From JASBZA01 sp964392065 (GTDB lineage: Bacteria; Bacillota; Clostridia; Saccharofermentanales; Fastidiosipilaceae): a stretch of DNA of 64,000 nt. Positions within the stretch are counted from its first letter, which is position 1, and each line of letters opens with the position of its first letter. The notes under the pieces are model-generated. The model was given only the letters and a program-made list of their open reading frames with translations. It did not search any database and was not told where the DNA came from. The translations under genes were made by a program, and so were the position numbers. Shown in pieces: positions 53,529-60,895 of the stretch. The stretch is from the NCBI GenBank assembly GCA_964392065.1, contig CAYMOG010000001.1:1-64000 (forward strand), given 5' to 3'.

Positions 53529-54380
53529 ATGGATACAAGATATTCCGTAAACCCAAAAGACATTAAGCGTTATACAACAGATGAGCTAAGAGACGAATTC
53601 TTAGTGACCGAATTATATCAGGCGGATCAAGTGGTAGCAGTATACTCCCATGTGGACCGTATGGTTACTCTAGGCGTTATGCCTGTAGAAAAAGAAATTG
53701 CCATCGACGAAGGTATGGATGTTTGGCATACATTTGGTGTGAAATACTTCTTAGAACGCCGAGAAGTGGGCTTCTTCAATATTGGTGGTGAAGGTCATGA
53801 CGGCCAGATCACCGTAGATGGAACTACCTATGATTTAGGTTTCCAAGATTGTATTTATATTACCAAAGGCGCACAAAACGTTTCGTTTAAGAGTAAGGAC
53901 AGCAGCAAGCCTGCCCGTTTCTATGGTGTATCGGCTCCGGCTCATACAAGTTATGAAACAAGGTTACTTACTATGGAAGAAGCAAGGAAGAATCCTCAAG
54001 GGCAAACGGCGACGGCTAATAAACGTGTAATTAATCAATTTATTCATCCCGATGTGTTGCAAACGGCACAATTGTCTATGGGGCTGACCCAGCTAGAGGA
54101 AGGTAGCGTGTGGAATACTATGCCAACACATACCCATGAGAGACGTATGGAGATTTATACCTACTTCAACCTCGAGGGCGATAATGTTGTCTTCCATATG
54201 ATGGGGGCACCTAACGAGACTAGACATGTCGTCATGCAAAACTATGATGCCATCATTAGCCCATCGTATTCTATCCATTCTGGAGTAGGTACATCGAACT
54301 ATACTTTCATCTGGGCCATGGGTGGCGAGAACCAAGAGTTTGATGATATGGATCATATTAAGACTACGGATATTCGCTAA
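53529..54380 (+). CDS. kduI: 5-keto-4-deoxyuronate isomerase
   Basis: A 283-residue cupin converting 5-keto-4-deoxyuronate (4-deoxy-L-threo-5-hexosulose uronate) to 3-deoxy-D-glycero-2,5-hexodiulosonate. The zinc ligands match the E. coli pattern: His201 and His203 (MPTHTHERRMEIY), Glu208 and His250. AAGGAGAG precedes the ATG. Usually a pectin enzyme, here it is coupled to GH88, so it probably serves both halves. Its stop overlaps the next ATG by one base. Confidence 0.96.
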   Translation: MDTRYSVNPKDIKRYTTDELRDEFLVTELYQADQVVAVYSHVDRMVTLGVMPVEKEIAIDEGMDVWHTFGVKYFLERREVGFFNIGGEGHDGQITVDGTTYDLGFQDCIYITKGAQNVSFKSKDSSKPARFYGVSAPAHTSYETRLLTMEEARKNPQGQTATANKRVINQFIHPDVLQTAQLSMGLTQLEEGSVWNTMPTHTHERRMEIYTYFNLEGDNVVFHMMGAPNETRHVVMQNYDAIISPSYSIHSGVGTSNYTFIWAMGGENQEFDDMDHIKTTDIR

Positions 54381-55270
54381 TGAAACTCGTACCAGATAAA
54401 TCTATTTATTCGGAATTAACACCAATACGACTTGCCGTTATTAGAGACGGTCAAGAAATCGTCAATTCAGATGAGGCCTTCCATGGAGGATCTCATCAGT
54501 TTACGACTGCAGAAGATGGCCACCACGGGCCCTATCCTCGCCTTGCAGTGCGAGGTGCATATGAGGAAGGCGATCAGATCTTAGTAGAAGCTGCTGAGGC
54601 CCAGATATGGGTTTGGCTTCGACTAGACCATACGATGGATGAAGCGCTGATCTATTTAGCAGAGAAGAAATACTATTATACGATTCCATTTGGTGATAAA
54701 AAAGTGGGACATAATCCAGCGAGTTTTACGGGTGATGTACATTTAATAACCGCAAGAACGGCATGGGATTGGGAGATAAAACAGAGAAGATGTTTATCTT
54801 TTAACCCTTATGACCTACATGAGAATTCGGTAACGTATCCTCATACCCACGCCAATATCGAAACACGAGGAGAAGCATGGTTTGCCTCTCGAAATGCAAT
54901 TGATGGTGTACATGCGAATCTTGGACACGGGCTCTGGCCATATGCGAGTTGGGGAATTAATCAAGACCCTGAAGCGGCATTGACTGTAGATTTCGGAGTG
55001 GAAGTTTTGATTGATGAGATGCGATTGACTATTCGTTACGACTTCCCCCATGATGCTTATTGGCAAGAAGCACAAGTTATTCTAGATGATGATGAATCGA
55101 AGCGTTTCATACTGACCCTCGAAAAAACGGACTTGCCCCAAGTATTTTCACTGCCAGAAGCTATATCTTGTAAGACGGCTCGGTTAGAGGCCCTAATTAA
55201 GGCGGATCATCCATCGCCATTTCCAGCCCTTACTCAAATAGAATATTATGGGACGGTACCACTAAGATGA
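54380..55270 (+). CDS. unrecognised protein with discoidin-like C-terminal domain
   Basis: 296 residues, no signal peptide or membrane segment. I do not recognise the N-terminal 125 residues (pattern FHGGSHQFTTAEDGHHGPYPRLAVRG, YYYTIPFGDKKVGHNP). The C-terminal part (RCLSFNPYDLHENSVTYPHTHANIETRGEAWFASRNAIDG then TVDFGVEVLIDEMRLTIR) resembles an F5/8 type C or discoidin carbohydrate-binding sandwich. It is His-rich. It overlaps kduI by 1 base and the following sulfatase by 4 (ATGA), so all three are tightly coupled. A role in binding or processing glycosaminoglycan fragments is inferred only from position. Confidence 0.7.
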   Translation: MKLVPDKSIYSELTPIRLAVIRDGQEIVNSDEAFHGGSHQFTTAEDGHHGPYPRLAVRGAYEEGDQILVEAAEAQIWVWLRLDHTMDEALIYLAEKKYYYTIPFGDKKVGHNPASFTGDVHLITARTAWDWEIKQRRCLSFNPYDLHENSVTYPHTHANIETRGEAWFASRNAIDGVHANLGHGLWPYASWGINQDPEAALTVDFGVEVLIDEMRLTIRYDFPHDAYWQEAQVILDDDESKRFILTLEKTDLPQVFSLPEAISCKTARLEALIKADHPSPFPALTQIEYYGTVPLR

Positions 55271-56694
55271 AATATCCTAATATTTTATATATTATGCCTG
55301 ACGAATGGCGATTAAGAGCACTTGGGTATAGGCAAGAAGATCCTGTCTACACACCTAACGTTGACCAACTCGCTTCGGAGAGTGTTCAGTTAGAGAATGC
55401 TATTTCTAATTATCCAGTATGTACCCCGCACCGAGGGATGTTATTTACCGGACAGTATCCATGTTCTGCCCGAGTGACAGGGAATAGCAATTCCTCAACC
55501 GCACCCTGGTTTGTACGTTTACCTAAGCACCGGGTAACCCTATCTGATCATTTGCATAATGAGGGTTACTATTGTGCTTATGTAGGGAAGTGGCATCTCG
55601 ATAGTCCAGAACTATCTGATATAGAACACTTGGAACCTAGGAGAAGTGATGGGAAAGTCTGGGATGCCTTTACTCCAGAAGACAGACGACACCATTTCTC
55701 TTATTGGTTTTCTTATGGTTGTAACGATAACCACTACATGCCTCACTATTGGGATAATACGAATGACGTATCGGCAAGAACAGAATTTCCAGGCCGTTGG
55801 TCTACAGAAGTCGAAGCGGAACGTGTCATAGATTTCATTCGAAATACTAATGATATTCGGCCAAAGGATCAACCCTTCTATATGGTCTGGGCCCCCAATC
55901 CTCCCCACATGCCGTTCGAACAACATCCAGAAGCGTTTGCGAAGTATTATGAAGGAAAAGACTGGGAAGACCTATTAGTTGCCGAATCCTATCGCGCTCT
56001 AGATGGTCCTAAAGCTGAATTAAGCCCTGCTATGCAAAGGGAGTTTGAAGCCAATATAGAAACTGCAAGGCGAGAAGTAAAAGACTATTTTATTAGCATA
56101 ACCGCAGTAGATTATTATATTGGCCAGGTTTTGGCAGTGCTGGAAGAAACGGGACTTAAAGACGATACGCTAGTCATTTTCTGTTCGGATCATGGAGACC
56201 TCATGGGTAGCCATGGCTTAATCCGAAAGGGGCCATGGTTCGATGAGAGTGTGAAAATACCCTACTTAATGCGCTGGCCTGGTGTACTAACGCCTTCTAA
56301 ACGCACGTTCTTGTTGAATACACCGGACATTTTTCCTACTTTGGCCAACTTGGTGGGATTAGGAGAAAACTTACCCGATACGATTGAAGGAAACGATTTA
56401 TCACGTTTTATTCTGGATAGATCAGCTGAAGAAACGATTTCTTATCAGGATGAAGAGGGTGGTTTGGCGTATTTTATTAATACACAGATGAATGCTAGAG
56501 GTGTACGTTCGACGAAATATTATCTTGTGGTGGAGCGTAATGCCTATGATGAGGAGCGCTATATACTCTATGATTTAGAAGAAGATCCTCAGATGCTAGT
56601 CGATGTTTCCAGAGATTCACCTGAGGTTGTCAGGGAATATCGAGGGTTATTAGAGAATTGGATGCAACGTTGTGAAGACTGGTGGTTACTCTAA
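55267..56694 (+). CDS. S1-type sulfatase with CTPHR motif
   Basis: 475 residues with the formylglycine site CTPHR (Cys52, NYPVCTPHRGMLFTG), metal ligand Asp12 (IMPDEWR), VGKWHLD, and FCSDHGDLMGSHGLIRKG. His replaces the usual Ser/Ala in the CxPxR motif, and Glu follows the first Asp (PDE), both recurrent in a sulfatase subgroup. It lacks a signal peptide. It is the last gene of the GH88-kduI run and is ended by a strong hairpin. Confidence 0.9.
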   Translation: MKYPNILYIMPDEWRLRALGYRQEDPVYTPNVDQLASESVQLENAISNYPVCTPHRGMLFTGQYPCSARVTGNSNSSTAPWFVRLPKHRVTLSDHLHNEGYYCAYVGKWHLDSPELSDIEHLEPRRSDGKVWDAFTPEDRRHHFSYWFSYGCNDNHYMPHYWDNTNDVSARTEFPGRWSTEVEAERVIDFIRNTNDIRPKDQPFYMVWAPNPPHMPFEQHPEAFAKYYEGKDWEDLLVAESYRALDGPKAELSPAMQREFEANIETARREVKDYFISITAVDYYIGQVLAVLEETGLKDDTLVIFCSDHGDLMGSHGLIRKGPWFDESVKIPYLMRWPGVLTPSKRTFLLNTPDIFPTLANLVGLGENLPDTIEGNDLSRFILDRSAEETISYQDEEGGLAYFINTQMNARGVRSTKYYLVVERNAYDEERYILYDLEEDPQMLVDVSRDSPEVVREYRGLLENWMQRCEDWWLL

Positions 56695-56717
56695 TACTAA
56701 GAATTACAATACATTTA

Positions 56718-56752
56718 GCCCTAAGACTGAACTAGGTCTTAGGGCATTTTTA
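56718..56752 (+). terminator. terminator of the GH88-kduI-sulfatase operon
   Basis: GCCCTAAGAC (56718-56727) pairs with GTCTTAGGGC (56736-56745) around an 8-base loop, followed by ATTTTTATT. Confidence 0.9.
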
Positions 56753-56790
56753 TTCTATGAAATATTGCAGAATAGATAAAAAAGGCATAT

Positions 56791-56819
56791 TGAAGCACTT
56801 ATTCATATCCCATACAATG
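56791..56819 (+). promoter_or_regulatory. promoter of the N-acetylhexosamine kinase operon
   Basis: TTGAAG (56791-56796), 17 bases, then TACAAT (56814-56819). No LacI-type box was seen near it. Confidence 0.6.
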
Positions 56820-56855
56820 GATGTATGGTAAGCACACAATGATAAGGAGTTTATT

Positions 56856-57968
56856 ATGAGGTTAGAAGCAGAAGTAAGATTACAAGATGCCCTACAGGCT
56901 TTCCCTTTCCCTGGTGTCTTGGTGGGCGCTGTACGTTATGGCAATGGACATGTAAATGACACGTTTTGTGTCTATACCCAGTTAGATAATGGAGAACCTA
57001 GACGTTTTATATTACAAAGGATTAATACAGATACGTTTAAGAATCCGGTGGGGCTCATGGAAAATATTACTCAGGTAACGGATTATATTGCCCGTGAAGC
57101 AGAAGCAAAAGGTGAAGATCCTGAGCGAAGCACTATGACGGTTATGCAAACGAAGGATGGCCAAGATTTCTATAAAGATGCAGAAGATGGCTGTTGGCGT
57201 GTGTATATATTTGTAGATAATACTTATTTTTTAGAGAGGGCAGAGAATGCAGAACAGTTTTATGAATCTGCAAGAGCCTTCGGCATGTTTCAGAGACAAT
57301 TGGCGCATTTCGATGCGTCGAAACTTCACGAAACTATCCCACTCTTTCATGATACTAGGAATCGTTATAAGAATTTAGAAGCTGCCATAGCAGAAGATAA
57401 AGTGGGCAAGGTACAAGAAGTTGAAGCAGAAATCCAATTCGTCAGAGACCGCCAGGATAAGGTCGGTCATCTCATGGATATGTTGGATAGAGGAGAGCTT
57501 CCACTTCGTGTTACCCATAATGATACGAAGTTAAACAATGTTTTATTCGATAAGGATACAGATCAAGCCATCGTTGTCATCGATTTGGATACTGTAATGC
57601 CAGGCTTAGCCCTTCATGATTTCGGAGATTCCATTCGTTTCGGCGCTAGTACAGCACTTGAAGATGAGCAAGACTTATCTAAAGTTTCTATGTCTCTAGA
57701 CCTCTATGAAGCCTATACTAAAGGGTTTATGGAAACGGCTGGACAAGCATTGACCGATACGGAGATAGAAAATTTACGCTGGGGTGCTTACCTCATGACT
57801 CTAGAATGTGGTATCCGCTTCCTAACTGATCATCTCGAAGGAGACCATTATTTCCGTGTGCATAGGGAGAATCATAACTTAGATAGATGCCGTACACAGT
57901 TTAAGCTGATAGAGGATTATGAGGAAAAATGGCAGGAGATGCAAGACATCGTTTTGCGCTATAGGTGA
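56856..57968 (+). CDS. N-acetylhexosamine 1-kinase-like (NahK family) phosphotransferase
   Basis: A 370-residue aminoglycoside-phosphotransferase-fold kinase. GNGHVNDTF (29-37) matches the glycine-rich start of Bifidobacterium NahK. The catalytic loop is HNDTKLNNVLFD with Asp223 and the metal loop is VIDLDTVMPG with Asp243 and Asp245. NahK phosphorylates GalNAc or GlcNAc at C1. GalNAc and GlcNAc are the amino sugars left after GH88 removes the unsaturated uronate from chondroitin or hyaluronan disaccharides, so the assignment fits the context. AAGGAG precedes the ATG. No epimerase or uridylyltransferase partner is in the window. Confidence 0.85.
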   Translation: MRLEAEVRLQDALQAFPFPGVLVGAVRYGNGHVNDTFCVYTQLDNGEPRRFILQRINTDTFKNPVGLMENITQVTDYIAREAEAKGEDPERSTMTVMQTKDGQDFYKDAEDGCWRVYIFVDNTYFLERAENAEQFYESARAFGMFQRQLAHFDASKLHETIPLFHDTRNRYKNLEAAIAEDKVGKVQEVEAEIQFVRDRQDKVGHLMDMLDRGELPLRVTHNDTKLNNVLFDKDTDQAIVVIDLDTVMPGLALHDFGDSIRFGASTALEDEQDLSKVSMSLDLYEAYTKGFMETAGQALTDTEIENLRWGAYLMTLECGIRFLTDHLEGDHYFRVHRENHNLDRCRTQFKLIEDYEEKWQEMQDIVLRYR

Positions 57969-57977
57969 GGGAAGAAA

Positions 57978-59954
57978 ATGGATAATCTAGCCAAGTTCTG
58001 GGCAAGGGATAAGGATGCTACAATCATTCGGATCAAGGAGAAGTTCCCAAATCAAGTGGACGAAAGTTTACGTATAGCCGATGAAGTTCTAGCGAACACC
58101 TTTACTTTTCAAGATGTTTGGGAAATGGAGCGTAGTACTGATCCTGTGGTGTTCACGGGTGACATTACCGACATTCCATGGAGCTATAGGCCAGGAGAAG
58201 ATGAGGAGTGGACTTTTGCCTTTAGTCGGCAGACGTTTCTTGTGCATTTGGCAAAAGCATGGGCCTATACCGAGAATCAGAAATACTTGGACCAATTTCA
58301 TACAATCGTAGAAGATTGGATTACTAGAGAGCCTCTTACAGAAGAGAGTAAGTTTTCTACCTGGCGCTCTATTGAGGCGGGTTTACGCTGTGAGAACTGG
58401 CTTCGTGCGTTAAAGATTCTAAGTGGAACTCCAGGACTAAATCCAGACATCGTTAAGATAATGGAAGATGCTCTCCTCCAGCATGGCGAATACTTGGTTG
58501 AGACGTATACAGGATTTCATGCGCTCTCTAATTGGGGTGTTATACAAGATCATGGCTTATTCTTACTGTCTCTTTATTTTAATCGTGAGGATTGGCAAGC
58601 GCTTGCTATTAGAAGGCTGGATAAGAATATTCATCATGCCGTCTTCAGGGATGGTTCTCAGTTTGAGCAGAGCCCTATGTATCATTGTGAAGTTTTACAT
58701 TGTGTTGCCAATACTGTTTTACTAGCCAGGCAAAATCACATAGACTTACCGAAACGGTTTGTAGAGAAGGTAAGAAAAATGTTTCTTGCCTTACACACTT
58801 GGACTAAACCGAATGGATACTTGTTTTGTCAATCCGACTCGGATGAAATTATGGCGGGTGACTTGCTGATGTGTGGGGCTTTACTCTATCAAGAAGAAAC
58901 TCTAGCCTATAGAGCACAAGGAGAGCTGTTCGAACAAAATTATTGGGATTTCGGCCTTCAAGCCGAAACACTCTTGGCAAGTCTACCTACGATGCAAGGC
59001 GTGACGTCTCAAGCGTTAACGGATAGTGGAAATTATCTCTTACTGGCAAACGAGAAGCACGAAACAGGTTATGTGCGTTTTCATTTGGGTAGATTAGGCG
59101 GAGGGCATGGTCATGTTGATCAACTTCATATTAGTGCAGGTATTAAGGGAGAGGACTTCTTAATCGACTCTGGTCGTTATACGTATGTAGAAAATTCCAC
59201 CCGTCTCCAGCTTAAAGAAGCAAGTGCCCATAATCTTGTGCGTATAGATGGAGAAGATTTTACGGAAGTGCTTAATAGTTGGGGGTTCGGTAAGCGTGCG
59301 GTACCTTTGCCCGCCAAACATGTTTATACCGAAAAAGTAGATTATGTACATGGTGCCCACCTTGGCTATCTCCATAAAGGTATTGTACCGGTTCGTAAAC
59401 TCGTTTTTGTTAAAGAAGCCAATTTGCTTTTCATTATGGATTTATTCTACGGAGAGGGAGAACACTTATATGAGCAGTTCTGGCAAATAGGAAATAGAAA
59501 TTATCATCTCCATGAGCATACAATATATTTAGAAGGTAATGACGCTTCTTGTTCCCTTCATTTTCTCGATAAGGATGTGGATATTACCGTAAACCCAAGT
59601 CTATACTCCCTACGTTATAATGAATTACTAGATGGGAAGAGGGTATGTGTTTCGAGAACTACTGCTGGATTCTATTGTATGCCCACAATTCTTTCTCTTA
59701 ATACAAGCTTCAGAGTCTCCCCAATACAATGGGAAGAACATGATGTGCTGTCTACACTAAGTGACATACCTTTATCTAGAGATAAGGTTAGAGGATATAG
59801 TGTCTGTAAAGAAGGAAAGGAATATACCTTCCTCTTCGTTTTCACAGAGCCAAGTACACAGAATAATCTCATGGAAACTAATGGCTTTAAAGGATATGGC
59901 AATATAATTGTCTATATGGATGGAGAAGAGGATGGTATTTGTCTAGACTGGTGA
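57978..59954 (+). CDS. heparinase II/III-type polysaccharide lyase
   Basis: 658 residues: an N-terminal (alpha/alpha) toroid (about 1-340) and a C-terminal beta-sandwich of the Heparinase II/III fold. Likely catalytic and binding positions are Asn185 (ALSNWGVIQDHG), His192, Tyr235 (EQSPMYHCEV), and His377 and His379 (GGGHGHVDQLH). Families PL12, PL15, PL21 and PL33 share this architecture, and I cannot choose between heparan sulfate, hyaluronan or chondroitin oligomers. No signal peptide. It is 9 bases after the NahK-like gene, so lyase and amino-sugar kinase are co-transcribed. Confidence 0.85.
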   Translation: MDNLAKFWARDKDATIIRIKEKFPNQVDESLRIADEVLANTFTFQDVWEMERSTDPVVFTGDITDIPWSYRPGEDEEWTFAFSRQTFLVHLAKAWAYTENQKYLDQFHTIVEDWITREPLTEESKFSTWRSIEAGLRCENWLRALKILSGTPGLNPDIVKIMEDALLQHGEYLVETYTGFHALSNWGVIQDHGLFLLSLYFNREDWQALAIRRLDKNIHHAVFRDGSQFEQSPMYHCEVLHCVANTVLLARQNHIDLPKRFVEKVRKMFLALHTWTKPNGYLFCQSDSDEIMAGDLLMCGALLYQEETLAYRAQGELFEQNYWDFGLQAETLLASLPTMQGVTSQALTDSGNYLLLANEKHETGYVRFHLGRLGGGHGHVDQLHISAGIKGEDFLIDSGRYTYVENSTRLQLKEASAHNLVRIDGEDFTEVLNSWGFGKRAVPLPAKHVYTEKVDYVHGAHLGYLHKGIVPVRKLVFVKEANLLFIMDLFYGEGEHLYEQFWQIGNRNYHLHEHTIYLEGNDASCSLHFLDKDVDITVNPSLYSLRYNELLDGKRVCVSRTTAGFYCMPTILSLNTSFRVSPIQWEEHDVLSTLSDIPLSRDKVRGYSVCKEGKEYTFLFVFTEPSTQNNLMETNGFKGYGNIIVYMDGEEDGICLDW

Positions 59955-60080
59955 GCATATCTATAGATTTGTTTATAATGTGTTAACTCCTCGCTTAAGT
60001 ACTTAATGCAAAGGCAAGAATATGCGGCCTATGCTAGAATTAATACAATAGTAATTTATATTGGAGGAAATTTTTAGAAA

Positions 60081-60719
60081 ATGAAAATCGCATTAATTAT
60101 GGAAAACAGTCAAGCGGCTAAGAACGAGATTGTTTATGAGACTTTGAAGAATACCGTAGAACCACTAGGTCATGAAGTTGATAACTATGGCATGTACGGT
60201 GCAGAGGACGCTAATTCCTTAACTTATGTACAAAATGGTATATTGGCAGCTGTTTTATTGAATTCTGGTGCTGCGGATTTCGTAGTAACCGGATGTGGTA
60301 CCGGTGAAGGTGCCATGTTAGCACTTAACTCTTTCCCAGGTGTCATCTGTGGACATGCGCAAGATCCAACAGACGCTTTCTTATTCGGACAGATCAATGA
60401 CGGTAATGCTATCTCTATTCCTTATGCAAAAGGCTTCGGATGGGGTGCGGAACTGAACTTACAATACATGTTCGAGAAATTATTTACCGGCGAGAGAGGA
60501 CAAGGTTATCCTGAAGAACGCAAGGAGCCTATCAAGCGTAATAAGAAGATTTTGGATGAAGTGAAGACGAAAACTTATCGTCCATTAGTGGATATTCTTA
60601 AGGATTTAGATCAAGATTTAGTGAAGGGGGCTCTTGCAGGCGAAAAATTCGAAGAATTGTTCTTTGCAAATTGTAAAGATGAGGAGCTCGCAGAAGTCGT
60701 ACGGGAACTACTTAAATAA
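60081..60719 (+). CDS. RpiB/LacAB-family isomerase, DhuI-like
   Basis: 212 residues, longer than ordinary RpiB (about 150) and matching the DhuI type described from streptococcal glycosaminoglycan clusters. DhuI isomerises 4-deoxy-L-threo-5-hexosulose uronate, the product of unsaturated glucuronyl hydrolase, ahead of the DhuD dehydrogenase. Visible blocks are VTGCGTGEGAML, SFPGVICGHAQDPTDAFLF, GQINDGNAISIPYAKGFGWG and a C-terminal helical extension. TTGGAGGAAAT lies before the ATG, and an extended -10 TGCTAGAAT (60032-60040) lies upstream. The window therefore encodes two unrelated isomerases for one step, this one and KduI. Confidence 0.8.
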   Translation: MKIALIMENSQAAKNEIVYETLKNTVEPLGHEVDNYGMYGAEDANSLTYVQNGILAAVLLNSGAADFVVTGCGTGEGAMLALNSFPGVICGHAQDPTDAFLFGQINDGNAISIPYAKGFGWGAELNLQYMFEKLFTGERGQGYPEERKEPIKRNKKILDEVKTKTYRPLVDILKDLDQDLVKGALAGEKFEELFFANCKDEELAEVVRELLK

Positions 60720-60754
60720 TTTAGGTACTATTGACTAGCTAAGAGAAATTTAAT

Positions 60755-60790
60755 GAACACCCTAGGTTAATAACCAGGGTGTTCTTCTAT
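60755..60790 (+). terminator. terminator after the DhuI-like gene
   Basis: GAACACCCT (60755-60763) pairs with AGGGTGTTC (60776-60784), with an inner GGTT/AACC stem. TTCTATTT follows. Confidence 0.85.
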
Positions 60791-60833
60791 TTCTTGTAGA
60801 AAAATGAATGAATTCCAATCTTTTTGTTCTTTT

Positions 60834-60864
60834 TTGTATAAGCGCTAGCATAAGGTGCTATACT
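60834..60864 (+). promoter_or_regulatory. promoter of the leucyl aminopeptidase gene
   Basis: TTGTAT (60834-60839) and extended -10 TGCTATACT (60856-60864). The 19-base spacing is long, the same layout as the TRAP promoter. Confidence 0.5.
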
Positions 60865-60895
60865 AACTTTAATTATCTAATACATAGGAGTTAAC

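Noticed and set aside
60007..60020. TGCAAAGGCAAGAA as another LacI/cre-like box before the DhuI-like gene
   Set aside because: Only the left half matches; the right half lacks TTTGCA/TTTTCA symmetry.
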